Source: Sinotaia quadrata (lineage: Eukaryota; Mollusca; Gastropoda; Architaenioglossa; Viviparidae). From it: DNA of 64,000 nucleotides. Location: NCBI GenBank assembly GCA_028829895.1, contig CM054179.1, forward strand, positions 51,533,391-51,597,390, written 5' to 3'. Made by a program: the position numbers and the translations under genes. How positions within the stretch are numbered: the first letter of the stretch is position 1; each line of letters starts with the position of its first letter. The notes below the pieces were generated by a model, which saw only the letters and a list, made by a program, of their open reading frames with translations, had not been told where the DNA came from and did not search any database. Below, in pieces: positions 25,614 through 38,200 of the stretch.

Positions 25614-26579
25614 TTACTGAATTTATTTTTTTTTAAGTCTCATCTGTATCATTAAATGATAAATATCATTTACAGTTGTTTCTCTTTGCTAGAGTCAGCA
25701 ACAGTATACCTGAAGACAGGATTGATTTATGTCAAAAATTAATTATTAAAAATTATTAAAAATTAATGAACAAAAGTAGAAACAACAAACCCACCCCCAT
25801 CACCTAATTGAATAGAAATATATTCAAACTTAAAGACTTTTTGCTTTCCTGTTCTGCAGGTCTTTTTGAAATAGATGCTCCTGCCTATTGTTTGGGTCTC
25901 TGGTTGTTAAATAACCTTAAAATTATTCAGGTTTGAATTAATAAGGTCCTAATGGGTTTTATATATTAAAGTTAAGGGTTCATTTGGTTCGAGTATTGAT
26001 GATTAATGTGAAGCAAAATTGACCTGTCTTTCCAAACTTAAAACAGATCCTCTTTTGCATACCTCCACTCCATGTCAATATTTTGATACTAGCATAACTG
26101 TCAATGTTCACAGAGAACCATAGTGGTTTCTTAAAGGTCATCAGCAGTCAGGATTTAATGAATGGATTTCTGTTTATAGTTCAGTGGCATGGTGGGGGTG
26201 GGTGGGTGGGTGTTGGATGGTTGAGAAGGAAACTGTTGTCCTGAGTGGCAATTAAAGGCATTTCATATATATCATAAATAATATAAATGAAGTAGGGGCA
26301 TAATTTTGTTTTTTGGCCCTGGTGGCACTTTGCCTTGCTTCACTACTGTTATATCCCATTTAGAAAGTTGCAAATTTCAAAAGAATTGATATATCCATAA
26401 CAGTTTATGCTTAGGGTACATTTTCTGCCTTTTTCTTTTCTTTTTAAAAATATTTTTGTTTAATGTATTCTTTCTGTTTGCTTTTGTTTGACTTTATTTA
26501 AAGTATGTATTTCTAATGTTGTACTCTAAGAAAAGAATAGCATAATAACTATGCTTTATAGTTTATAAAGAAGCATAAT

Positions 26580-27330
26580 AGGTTATTGGTGGTTATGTAC
26601 ACTCTCATTAATAATGAAGACTTTATACATGCTACAATTTAATGGCAAAGTCCCATTAGATATTGTAGTAATAACTTGTGCAAACTATAGATTGCAACTC
26701 TATATCTGGTTACAATAAATACAGCAAAGTCTCATGATATAGTATAGTACTAATAGTTTGTACAGACTACAGATTGTAACTCTTATCATAAATATATCAA
26801 AATCTCATGAGGTAGTGTAGTAGTAATAGCTTGTACAGGCTACATATTTTAACTATCATTGGTAACAATAAATACAGCAAAGTCTCATGATATGGTATAG
26901 TACTAATAGTTTGTACAGACTACAGATTGTAACTCTTATCATAAATATATCAAAATCTCATGAGGTAGTGTAGTAGTAATAGCTTGTACAGGCTACATAT
27001 TTTAACTATCATTGGTAACAATAAATACAGCAAAGTCTCATTGAGGTAGTGTAGTAGCTTGTACAGGTTACATATTTTAACTATCACTGGTAACAATAAG
27101 TACAGCAAAGTCTCATTGAAGTAGTGTAGTAGTAACAACATGCACAGAAAACAAATTATAAGTGTATCCATGGGTACAACAAATACAGCAAGGTCCCATT
27201 AGATAATGTAGTAATACCTTGTGTGAGAAGACTATAGATTATAACTGAATTACTGGGTACAATGAAGACTCAAAGTCTCATTAGAAAATGTAATAACTTG
27301 TGTTTGCAGACTACAGATTGTAAACATTAG
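26580..27330. repeat. Tandem array, about 76-bp monomer with 153-bp dimers
   Basis: The word CAATAAATACAGCAAAGTCT begins at 26713, 26866 and 27019 (period 153) and recurs in variant form at 27094, 75 bp later. Each 153-bp dimer has two related halves, one with GTTTGTACAGACTACAGATT and one with GCTTGTACAGGCTACATATT. Outer copies (26640-26700, 27180-27330) are more diverged and differ in length, so the centre has been homogenised most recently. Confidence 0.9.
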
Positions 27331-28073
27331 ATTGTGCAGCAGTATTAGTCATCATTCTGAAAATTGTTTGTTTAGGCACACATATTCTTGTGGATGCGTG
27401 CACACAGACAATATTGTTTCACCTGGAAATATTGTATGAAATCACTTGTAATTTAGATCTTTCATCTGCATTATTAAATTGTATTTGTTAATTTAAAAAA
27501 TAAAACAATCCAGCAGTTGAAATAGAAATATTATTACTTAATTCTTTTAGAGTGGTTACTTTTTCTAAAATAAATATGCATTATTCTTTAAATTTTAATC
27601 TTTTCTCCTATTGTCTACAATTATTACATACATATCTACAATTTTTGTAGAAAGCCTAAATCATCATTGATCTTTTTCTTGTAACAGTCTTTGTTGATGT
27701 TGTAAGTGAATGTACAGAATCAAAAGTATGTTTCATTTCATTAATGTTGTACAAGTCTTTAGGACTGTTATGGTATTACTATTACTAAAAGTTTTCACTA
27801 TAATTTTGTTATTGTTTTCATGTATTTGGAGTTCTCTTTTTAAATAAAGTGTGACTTTGTACTGTTATTATTTTGTATTTGTTTTTTTGGTGTATAGAAT
27901 ATGTCTATTAGATTTAACCAAAGAAGAAAAATTACACAAAAAGCTGAAAAGTAACACCAGTTTATAAAATAAAAATGTGAATGGTGTCAGTGTGCAGGCC
28001 TTTTTTTCTTCTGTTTGTAATTAAATTAGATAAAATTCCTTTTATAATCTGATGTTTTACTAACAGAAATGCT

Positions 28074-28255
28074 TTTTCTTTTAAATTTCTCTGGGCAACA
28101 AGGTATTTATTGCTCTCTCGTATTACATTTCTCTGGGCAACAAGGTATTTATTGCTCTCTCATATTACATTTCTCTGGGCAACAAGGTATTTATTGCTCT
28201 CTCTTATTAAATTTCTCTGGGCAACAAGGCATGATTTATTGCTCTCTATTGTTGA
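28074..28255. repeat. Tandem array, 42-bp unit, four copies
   Basis: TTTCTCTGGGCAACAAGG begins at 28086, 28128, 28170 and 28212. Because 42 is a multiple of three, the frame stays open and gives a repetitive FSGQQGIYCS peptide. This is more easily explained by the array than by a gene. Confidence 0.93.
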
Positions 28256-30632
28256 ATTTGTTTGGAATTCTGTAAATTTATTCTTGCAGGTTTAAAGTTC
28301 TCAAGGCAAACAAATAAAGCTCAATATATTGTTTATTTGCTCTTTTCAAAATTATGTGGGTAAACAATATCAAAAACAAGGTTTACTCTTTACCGCTTTC
28401 TTAAATGTTAAACAACCACACTGTACACATTTTATGTCTATTGTTCTTTCTGAAAGGCTAAAAGTCTTGAAAACAAACAATTGCACAAGCAATAATTTTA
28501 CATCTAATTACTCCGGGTTTTTAAAGTTCTCTGGTTAAATTGTTTAGCAATTTTGCTTATTTGCTTTCTGTTAAACTTCTTAGGACAGCAATCTTAACAA
28601 AAATCAGTTTACTGTTCGCTGTGTTCAAAAGTTACATGGGTAAGAAAATTTAACAAAATAATTTACTGCTCATCCTTTTTTTCTGGATAAAAGTACTTAA
28701 AGTAAACAACTAAACAAAACTAGTTTATTCTTGTTAAAAGTGGTTTTAAAATTGAACAAAATGCATTAAAAAAATAAATAAATAAAACTATTCAGCCTGC
28801 TTTAAGCTTTTGACCCACCCACTCCTCCCCCCCAAAAAAAAAATAAATAAATAAAATTTTAAAAAATGAAATTACAAAATGGATGCAATTTTCTCAAAGC
28901 AAACCACACTTTTAAACATATTTAATTTGCAAGTGATAAAACAATTATGTAGCCATCTATACCATTGAGGTGAAGTAAGAAACAGAAGTATCATATAAAC
29001 TTTCCATTTATTGCTGTGGTGTTTTCTTATATATATGATATATCATTTATGCAGTGTTCTTATTGCACTTTTGTATTACCTTTTGGTCACCTTACTTTCT
29101 TCATTCACGTTTTAAAATCTTTATTTGTCTTAAACTTCTCTTAATTATTTTTTTCATTTAAGTGTTCACTACTCGCCCATCTCTCTTTGAATTTTGTTTT
29201 TATTTTGGTGTTTCTTCTGTTGGCCAAAGACATATCTATCTAGTGCTGATTCAGATAAAACAAATAATGTATGAAATGCATATAGTGATGGCTTGAGGGT
29301 TTGCAGTTCCCTATTGCCTTAGGCAAGCAGCAACAAGCAAATGTGAGTGAAATGTCATTCTTGACATTGTGAGTGTGTCCTGGCATCACAAGTCTAGAGG
29401 TCTGCTGCTCACAAGTCTAGAGGTCTTTTGCTGCTCAGTTCAGTCATTGGCATGAGGAATTTCTTTGGGTAAAAATTTATGCAAAAATTAATTCTCGCCC
29501 TGTTGCAGCCAGTGCCCCATTGACAACTACTTCTCTACTACCCCCCCCACACACACACACACACTCACAAATGTTATCAATGATTGCATGAGTCTAGAGG
29601 CTAACCTCAAGAGTTAACAATGACATACAGGAAAATCTACACATAAATAGAATATCTGCATACATAAGTATTTTCTTCTTATTTTATATCTAGTGAAGCA
29701 ATTTTTAGAGGTGTTTAGCAAGAAGATAATTGTTCAAAGTAGATAGATCTCTTTCTCAATAAGCTGATCAGAGATTGAATTATTTGTATAGTTAGAAATT
29801 GGAAAAAAAGTTTTAACCCACTGACTGACATTCCAAGCCTGGTTTGAAAAAGCAAATACAGCTTGTTTCAACTAACTCTTGTCTTGATTAAAGTTAGTGC
29901 ATATTTTGTATCTGTTTTGTTCAACATTCTTTATTTCAGGATCTCCATTCATGAGATACACCCAATGGATAAAGCAGTTGTTTTTAAATAAAGAAAAATT
30001 CAATATTACAGATATCTGAAAAACAATTTTTTTTAAAGTCACCTCAGGGGTTTTCAATTCTACAAATAGTATAGTGTAGATTCTCAGACTTACATTGTGA
30101 AGAAAATTGTGATCTGCAGAAACTAGAATAATTCTTGTAAAATGCATACAGCTTACATATCTATTGAATCACTTGCAAATTCTGACAAATTTGAACATGT
30201 ATCAAGTAAAATTAATGTAAATGGGAAAAGTAAACCAATAAACTTTTCTACATACAAAGAATAAAAAAATCAATACAATATAGTCTTGTAATTTTTTTGA
30301 ATGACAATTGCCAAGAATCTCTGTTTCAACATAGATTGCATCTATTTTTTTCTAGATATACACAAACAATTTCACAAATATGTCCTTGGACTTATGACTA
30401 AAAATGATGATAGTTACATCAGAACAGAGTCTACAAAGAACCTAGAATATATGTTGAAGTATGAGTGTAACTGACTTTTTTGCAAGTAAGCATTTGTCAA
30501 GATGCTCTCAGTACTCAGTATAAACAAAGTTAATGTTTGTGATAATAATGCAGTGACAGTAACTCAATGACTGTAGTAGAACATGCCCCTAGATCTTTGG
30601 GAAATTGAGACTTTTGGCACAGTGGGAACTGG

Positions 30633-30863
30633 CTATGCCTCTGTGAGGTCATCATTGAAGTAGAGATGTATGGTTTGCAGATAAGTATCATCATTCATGC
30701 TCAACTGATAGAACTCCTCGTCCTCATCTTTTATGCCATTCTCTTCCAGTGTTTTGTTCATGTCCAGGTTCTCTCTATTATATTTCCAGGTATAGCTGTC
30801 TGCATGGGAATTATACTTCATGTACCTGTCTTGTATCTCTGTCATGATTTCCTCAGAACAGAC
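30633..30863 (-). CDS. CYB5D1: CYB5D1 exon 4 (C-terminus)
   Basis: Acceptor TTCAACCAG, then GTC TGT TCT. It encodes residues 141-216 ([42 protein letters not shown]) and the stop at 30633-30635. TLEENGI and LYFNDDLTE look like a ubiquitin-like beta-grasp end. Confidence 0.93.
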   Translation of the reverse strand, partial: VCSEEIMTEIQDRYMKYNSHADSYTWKYNRENLDMNKTLEENGIKDEDEEFYQLSMNDDTYLQTIHLYFNDDLTEA

Positions 30864-33800
30864 CTGGTTGAAAACAAATGCACTGTTATTCCACAATAGC
30901 TTTGATTCCTTTATGAAATATTATACCAATATTGTAAACTCTCATCAATTGCTTTTCTAATTTCTTGAGAATGTTAGATTATACAGGAGTTGGGAAATTT
31001 CATAAGAAGAGTTCATATGTTGTTACAATGATTAATGACTCAGCTCTGCTTAATTAAAGCATGTATTATTCACTGTTTCAGTTTTTTATTTAGTGTACCT
31101 GTAATAGTTACTTATTTTGCTGAAATTAATGACTAATATATAGTATTTTTTTTTTTTTTAATGTATTTTCTGCTCATTCTCCAGAATATGTGTTAAAAAT
31201 ACCTATTTTGATACTCATTTTCTAATTTGACTAAAAATATCATTTCATTTTTCTGAAACAACTCCACAAATAACCAGATATGTAAATATATCAGTAGATG
31301 ATGATAAAGTCATAATTTGCAGTGTGATAAACCAGTTTGCTTTTAACCTCATGGTTTAAAGCATTAATAAATGTTTTTACTAAGCTTCCTTGTTGAAATA
31401 TTACATTTTTCTACACGTAGTAAGAAATATCAATACTGCACACACAAACAGCAGAGGCAGACTTTACCATGTTACACTAGTATATGTACTTTTACATGTA
31501 CTCTTAGTACATGTAAAATAGACGGTAGTCCAACATACAACCAAATCTACTTCCAACCGTTCTGCTGGAATCAATTGCGGTCGTAAATTGACGACTCACT
31601 CTGTATATGGTTTCTCTCTCACACTCATGTTTTCTTAAAATCACTATTTAATCTTTAAAAATTCTACAAATATAGACATAATGCTTTACAACGTTAGAAA
31701 TCTAAGATATGAACATAACACATTATACTTTTAATCCTAATTGGAACTTGCTTCAGGTTTATTTGGACTTATATTAGGTCAGACAGTCTAGGAAAGAGAT
31801 CTTCAGAGATCTAATCTCTGTATTATCTATGAGCTTACTGATGTTTATTATACAAGTGTTAAAAATATTTCCTAAGTATTTAATTTGACTGTAATGAGTA
31901 AATGGTTCAATGTTAAATGACTAAGTTGTTTTACTTAATTTGCATTTGTTTTATTAGTAAACTGGTAATTCACTGGTGTATTACCATAATGTATTGTTAG
32001 ACAATAATTTCGTTTAGGTGATATTGATAGATGAGCCATTTAGTTATGTGATATCAACTGTTAGATGAATTATTTAGTTAGGTGATATCAACTGTTAGGC
32101 AAATCATTTAGTTTATGTGATATTAACAGTTAGATGAATCATTTAGTTTAGGTGATATCAACTGTTAGGCAAATCATTTAGTTTAGGTGATATCAACTGT
32201 TAGGCAAATCATTTAGTTTAGGTGATATCAACTGTTAGGCAAATCATTTAGTTTAGGTGATATTAACAGTTAGATGAATCAGTTTAAGTGATATAAACTG
32301 TTTGATCAATCAATACAGCAGATGTTATAAATACAACAAACAATATCTAGGAATCAAATAAAACTCTGTACCTCGATAACTTGTTCTTGTGATGTGAGAG
32401 TATTTACAATTTTAATGAATCGTGTCTTCGCGGACAGAAGGCCCACTAAATATCCATCATCCTTCCACCAGGGGCGGCCAAAGTCATTTGCCCAGGTGCT
32501 ATCTGGATAGGGTGGAGGGATGTGAACAAACCTGCCATTAGGGCAGTAAGGAATGACACAACCAGTCTGAGGATCAACATGTGAACGGATCTGTAAAAAA
32601 GGGATTTTTGTCCACATTAAAAAATGTGTTATTTTATTTACCTTATACAGTGTGTATATTGTGGTTTACATCAGAAAATGACAAGCTTAGATTTGTTTAA
32701 GTACAACATGGCCAATAAAAATGCAATAAAAATCTACTTATCCACTGTCAAGCATTTAGAATTGGTATGCAATGGAGAATAGTCTAAAAGAAAAAGAATG
32801 ATTGTTTTAATAATGTTCACTTGTTAATTTAACATCAAGACTATGTGAGTGTATGTTACCATGCCGTGGGTTAGTCATAGTCTTGTGCATAGTCAATTGT
32901 GAAGAATGTATCTCCCACCAGACAGGAGGTATAACACTATAGCTAGCTCTAAGGCTACAGGTAGTTCAAATAGTACAGAGAGTTAAACACCGCCACTGAA
33001 AAAGAGCATTTCTTACTAAACCACCAGACTCTTGCACCTAGTAACCCCTTCCCCAACCCAACTCAGAACCTTCACCAAAGACAGACAACTTGGACAAATT
33101 TGTCAGATTAATATATTAATAAAAGAAGAGCAAATATAATGTTAATTATATGCTTTGCAAATATTTACTACAATAAACTTTCCATGTGAAAATAAAACAA
33201 CATGCAGTTGGTTATAAGAAGGGGGCTCATTCATTTACATACTGAGAGATGAATAGACTGGGTTCGTTTTGATCAAGATGTAGTGTTTTATTTGAAACAT
33301 TTGTCAAAACTACAATAAAAGAATTGCTGGTATTCTAGCATTTATGTCCAATGAACAAATTATTTGTAGCCCAATTTTACCATCACAAAAATACACACAA
33401 GTCTGGTAGATCTAAAAGTTACAATCAGATGTATGCAAAATATGAATGACAGAATGATTATCATATAATCTATAAAGATTACTAAATCAATATTTCTAAA
33501 TGTTTATAAATGCAGATATCAAATAACTCACATCTCTGGTCTTTGGATTAAACCAGTGAGAAATGTCTTTGCCGGCTGAAGATATTATGGGCTTTAATAG
33601 TACATCCCCTGAAAACATACAAAAACAGTTTTTAATATACAGTTCAAAAGTAGGCACAGTTTCTGATGCAAGCTACAGTAATACTTCAATCTATAGCATT
33701 AAGTAGCATTATATTTATGCAGCCTTGATAATCTAAACCAAATCTGAACTCAGTGTGATCTGAACACTTAAAGATGTAAGCAGTTTTGCCATTTTACACA

Positions 33801-33884
33801 CTGTGTACAAATATTGTCATGCCATTAGTTATTCAATTATGTCACGTCCAGTAGCTGTGACATAAGTATGTATGTGTTTATCAC

Positions 33885-33928
<44 letters not shown>

Positions 33929-34913
33929 TACATGTTTTTTTTCAAAATATGTATTTATCTGCAATAAATTAAATTAATAAATGTCTATTCTCTGAAACAG
34001 TATCAAAAAGAATATTAAAATTTTAATTGTAAAATCCATCATTTAATTGCATTGACAATCCCAACAAATCCTTGCATTAATTTGTTTGGATTATCAAGAT
34101 TTCACTGTACATACACTGACAAAAAGACATGCAGATGAATGGACAGTACTACTACTAGGCAGGTGTTGTGCTCACACATACTTGACAAACATCAGTAAGA
34201 AGAAAGAAATATCTTTATTGTTTAATAGCACTTTTATAGCTTACAAAATGAGCTGCCTTTTCTTTGCACTGTTATTAATGACAAAATAATAAAATGATTT
34301 TTTGCATAAATCAAATAAACGTCCTTATTTCTGCCCATATTTTTTTTTACTGATTAAGTCAAAGCTATATATATATTTTAAAACATAGGAAATATGGTAT
34401 TGTAAAAGGAAAAAAAAAATCACTCAAGGATCTTCTTTGTTTGGGGGGGGGGGAGGGGTGAGAAGGGAGCAGAGTCCTTTAAGCTCTTTTACATCTCTTT
34501 GCCACCCTCCAGTTATGCCACTGACTAAGAGGGAAATATGAAGCTTGCTACTTTTGAATGAAGATTCCCAGCTGGAAATAGATTATCTCCATACAAGAAT
34601 ACCTCTATGTATTTTAAATAATGAAAAATTATGTATGTAATAAATTATGTAAAACAATATATATGTTTGATATAATAGTCATCTCCTCATATTATATACT
34701 GTCTAATAATGTAATACAGTAATATAATATATGTATTAGTCTATTACTAAACAGATACCCATAATTGCCATAATGTAAATGGATGTTACCTTTGTATTTC
34801 TCGCAAAGCGGAGTAAAGTTGTAGACTTTACCTAGAAACGACAACCAGAGGTCATCGATTGAATTATGAACTGACACTTCATTTGGTGTAAAATATTTTG
34901 GTCGCGCCTGCAT
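30633..34913 (-). CDS. CYB5D1: Cytochrome b5 domain-containing protein 1, complete, four exons
   Basis: Exons on the - strand are 34790-34913, 33532-33608, 32372-32590 and 30633-30863. All introns are GT-AG, and the joined frame is 216 residues from ATG to stop, close to human CYB5D1 (about 228). The N-terminus ([27 protein letters not shown]) is the cytochrome-b5-like fold. The usual HPGG haem loop is absent, as in the family, while a His in ISHW (residue 59) could be an axial ligand. The C-terminal half ([57 protein letters not shown]) is the family-specific region. Vertebrate work links the protein to cilia; its biochemistry here is inferred. It diverges from NAA38 with 303 bp between start codons. 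Confidence 0.93.
32014..32300. repeat. Tandem array, 35-bp unit, about eight copies
   Basis: The unit is GGTGATATCAACTGTTAGGC followed by AAATCATTTAGTTTA. Successive copies at 32161, 32196 and 32231 are exactly 35 bp apart and nearly identical; outer copies carry ATTGATAGATGA or ATTAACAGTTAGATGA variants. It lies in a CYB5D1 intron, just 3' of exon 3 in transcript terms. Confidence 0.93.
32372..32590 (-). CDS. CYB5D1: CYB5D1 exon 3
   Basis: Acceptor TTTTTACAG after a T-rich tract; donor GTACAG after the GAG codon. 73 codons, phase 0 at both ends, covering residues 68-140 with [30 protein letters not shown] and LNTLTSQE-like NTLTSQEQ. Confidence 0.94.
33532..33608 (-). CDS. CYB5D1: CYB5D1 exon 2 (too short to stand out as an open frame)
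   Basis: Acceptor TTTTCAG; donor GTGAGT. The 77 bp complete the split Gly codon and encode [20 protein letters not shown] and PKTRD, which aligns with the same stretch of vertebrate CYB5D1, including the candidate ligand His in ISHW. Confidence 0.92.
33889..33924. repeat. (AT)n microsatellite
   Basis: About 36 bp of pure AT repeat in CYB5D1 intron 2-side sequence upstream of exon 2; likely to be length-variable. Confidence 0.95.
34790..34913 (-). CDS. CYB5D1: CYB5D1 exon 1
   Basis: ATG at 34911-34913 opens [17 protein letters not shown] and runs to CEKYK plus one base of a Gly codon. The donor is GTAACA. The start is chosen because it is the only Met before the conserved YFTP motif and sits beside the promoter gap. 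Confidence 0.92.
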
Positions 34914-35216
34914 CTTTCAATCGCCTAATAAAATCATGGACATGACAATTTGGTTGCTAATGTCAACATCAAGCGGAAGTTTATATTTTTGTAGTACGAT
35001 TGCAAAAGATATATCGGATTAAAAAGTTTATACTTAAAAACAAATGGTAAATAAAACCTACTAAAACTAAATCAAATAAATCCAGTGAATTTTTATAAGA
35101 TAATATAAAATACTTATTTCTGAAGCACGAACACAGAAGCTCTCTAGGCCCTATATAAAAGGAGAATTCCGGAAGAACAACAACGAAATAAATCTAATTT
35201 TCAAGAGACCAAATTC
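34914..35216. promoter_or_regulatory. Bidirectional promoter between CYB5D1 and NAA38
   Basis: The two start codons face away from each other across 303 bp. Two ETS/GABP-type cores are visible: GCGGAAGT near 34973 and TTCCGGAAG near 35167, one close to each gene. No clear TATA box is placed for either gene. ETS sites are typical of divergent housekeeping promoters; their use here is inferred. Confidence 0.75.
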
Positions 35217-35228
35217 ATGGCTGGAGAG
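35217..35228 (+). CDS. NAA38: NAA38 exon 1 coding part (four codons)
   Basis: ATG GCT GGA GAG, followed by a GTGCTG donor and phase-compatible with exon 2. The donor is weak and only four codons are present, so this is the least certain part of the gene. It is supported by the ATG context, the promoter location and the frame. Confidence 0.62.
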
Positions 35229-38200
35229 GTGCTGTTTGCTAAATTAATATTTATAATAAAACACACTTTTGTCTGACTTTATCACAATTGATAGTTAAAT
35301 ACCCTGACGATTAACCCTATCCTAAAAAAATGTCAGTTTTATGTCAGTGAAAAATGCTTTTGACAAAACAGCCTTCGGACAAAATACAGTTAACAACTGA
35401 TTCATCATGATCGTTTGTCACTCACATGTAAATGTATTTTCAAAGTTTTGTCCTAAGAAAAGACACATGCAAATATAAATCTGTATAACAATGGCAACAT
35501 TAATTATATATTTATAGAGATGCAGAAGACAAACACGAAGAACATGAGTTTTAGGGTAGATGTATACATTGCGTGATTATTTCTTAGACTCTATTGTAAA
35601 ATAAAGAAAAAAACCTAACAGACTCATTCCATGTTAATCATTTCAATAATTAGAAAACTATGAATATTGGTTAGGTTAAAATAGTAATCTTTCTAGAACT
35701 AAACAATGTACAATATTTATTTATTACAGACACTAGCAATGTATAAGAACGAGAAAGCAATTTCTAAATACAGCAAAGTGCTTTAAGTTGATTTTTTTTA
35801 AGTATAGAATTTTATTAGTTATTTTAAACAGACCATTTTTCAGTCTGTGGAACAAGCATTTGATATTCTAATGCATGCATATTTATGCATATCTCAAAGG
35901 CTGTGGACATTGCTTCCATAACAAATTAGAGAAAAGGGGAATGTTAAAAGATGGCCCAAGTTTTTCATTTGATTAAGACATTATTATTTTTTTTATGGTT
36001 TCAAGGTTGACTTTGGTGGCATCCAAATGAAGAGCCTGGGTCGGCAAAAACTGGAAAAATGGCTGAACCACAATATGAAAATCAAGATGAGTGATGGTCG
36101 TACTTTAATTGGTTAGTCATACCATATATATTATATGGGTATATAATAAAATGTACACTTATGACTTAAATATTCTAATCATTTTAGAAGGTATGTAGTT
36201 TAAAAAAATTAAATGTTAAAGATGAAACTGGATATATATGATTTATATGTATAATTATAACTTAAATTTTCCAATCAGTTCAAAAAGAATTTAAAAGGGG
36301 TATGGTTAATGTAGAAGAAAGTGGTGTTGATTAGATTTGACATGTCTGGGTTTATAAATTTTATGTAATGACTTAACACATTTTTGCCACACCTTAAATC
36401 TCTGAGCACTTTAATTAAAAATTCAGATACATAAAATGCTGAATTTAAATATTTCATATGAACTACTTTAATAAATTGTTTAATAAATATATAGTTATTA
36501 AATGCACATTTACCAACAAAATGCAAAAATATATATGTGAATATAAATGGCTTTAGTTATTGAAATACATTGTTGGGAAATAAAGAAGTTAAGCATGAAA
36601 CTGATGCGTACGGATGCAAGTTTAGTAAAAAAAATACATCCTGTGAAAAGCTATGGGATTAAAACTTGTTATAATAGATTTTCTATTTATATTTATTTAT
36701 ATTTATGTTGATGTATTTATAAATAAAATAAACATTTTTTTTATATTGTTGATTTGTTTCTTGTTTAATTTATTGGTAGGTATATTTCTGTGTACGGACA
36801 GAGATGGGAATATTATTCTAGGAACATGTGAGGAGTACATCAAAGGACCTGGTTAGTATGTGGAGGTGGTCATATTCCTATTAATGTATTATGCATCATT
36901 AGCATGTAAAATGTCTAAATATTGTTGCAGACTTAATAGGTAAAAGATCTGATCAGGTATGCTATGAATCTTGAATTTTAAAAAAAAAAGTTTATATTTC
37001 AGGGTGTATCTGCAAGTTTTACTTCTACCTATAAATTTACTCATGTTCACCTAAATATTTTATAAATAAGCAGTAAAAATATTCCATTTTAAATTACTTT
37101 TGAAAATAAAATAATTTAAATAATTATTATTTTGTTTTTGTTTTGCTTGCTTGCTAATTTATGACATTTTTGAGATAATGAGGTTTAACCTCATGCTTAA
37201 ATTGCACTTGAGAGAAATACAATTAATTATTTATATCATTGCAATCAGAACTGTTTAATTTATACTTTTTAAAGTAATGAATTGGTGCTGTAAAAAATGT
37301 TTATTTTTGAATTATGTAAAGTTGCAAGGACAATCTAATCAGCATGGGCATACAGAAAGACTTAACAAGGATAAATTAAGCTAGAGTGACTAACCATTAA
37401 GTATTGAATGTCTTTTCCATTTTGAGTATTATTTTTTATTTATTTTAAGCTATGCATTTTTTTATTGAAAGAAGTTATAGTAAAACAGTATTTGAATAAT
37501 GGTAATTCCAAAAGGAAGGATTTATTTACGTTTGCAAGTGGAAAATATGTTTTATTTAATCACTTTTGAAAGATAGTGATGTGGTCTTTTAGTGATTGAT
37601 ATATAGGTGAAGTCAATTATACTTTTATTTTGGAACCCACACATATACAAAATATATGGTGTTCATGCATCTGGAGTTCTCATGCAGCCATCATTTCAGA
37701 GCTTTATGACAGACAAATATATTCACCCGTCACTCAGTAGTTGTGTCTGCCATAGTTTCACTTGCATTTGTACATATACACCATTATAGCAGCAACCAGT
37801 TGACAGAGTTTTAGAGTGATGAGTATTCCTCATTTTAGCCAGCAGATTCATTTAACCGTCTCGACCCAGTATTCCAGATAACAGAATATATTCTATGTAC
37901 GTACTGGGGCCAATAGTTTGGATCTGATGGATTTGGGCGTGCTCTTCCAAAGTTAGTGGAACAGTTGGGGAATTGAAAAACTGCCAAAATAACATTTGAT
38001 CAGTGCAGTTTATTGATAACAATTACTTTTTAAAAAAATAATGTCAATCACATGTTCTTCATGGTGTTTTATTTTGTTGCAATCTTTCTTCACATTTTTT
38101 GTTAAATGCATCAGTAAGTCTGGATTTATGTTGATTTCTTGGCTTATCCTGCTCCTTAGTTTTTAAAGGAAATGTAGACTGGTTTGAAACACCATCGTGC

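Larger units (their letters stand above)
17993..30632. other. 12.6-kb convergent gap between TCF19-like and CYB5D1 (3' UTRs plus intergenic)
   Basis: Both flanking genes end here. AATAAA on the + strand at 20085 and 20146 are possible, unproven polyadenylation signals for the TCF19-like gene. TTTATT at 29930-29935 would serve CYB5D1 on the - strand. The interior is AT-rich, with degenerate repeats near 18300-18640 and the arrays listed separately. I found no further gene; the open stretches are short and motif-free. Confidence 0.6.
30864..34789 (-). other. CYB5D1: CYB5D1 introns
   Basis: Three introns: 30864-32371, 32591-33531 and 33609-34789. The first carries the 35-bp tandem array at 32014-32300. 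The last carries an (AT)n run and a G-rich tract near 34442-34470. No nested gene is seen. Confidence 0.8.

Noticed and set aside
28069..28295. Repetitive peptide with FSGQQGIYCS units
   Set aside because: The 42-bp tandem unit keeps the frame open by arithmetic; two frames are open at once and no known protein is matched.
30666..30899. + strand open frame over the last CYB5D1 exon
   Set aside because: Antisense shadow of a confidently identified exon.
32014..32300. Regular 35-bp repeats that could suggest CRISPR
   Set aside because: Repeats are directly contiguous with no unique spacers, and the context is a eukaryotic intron.
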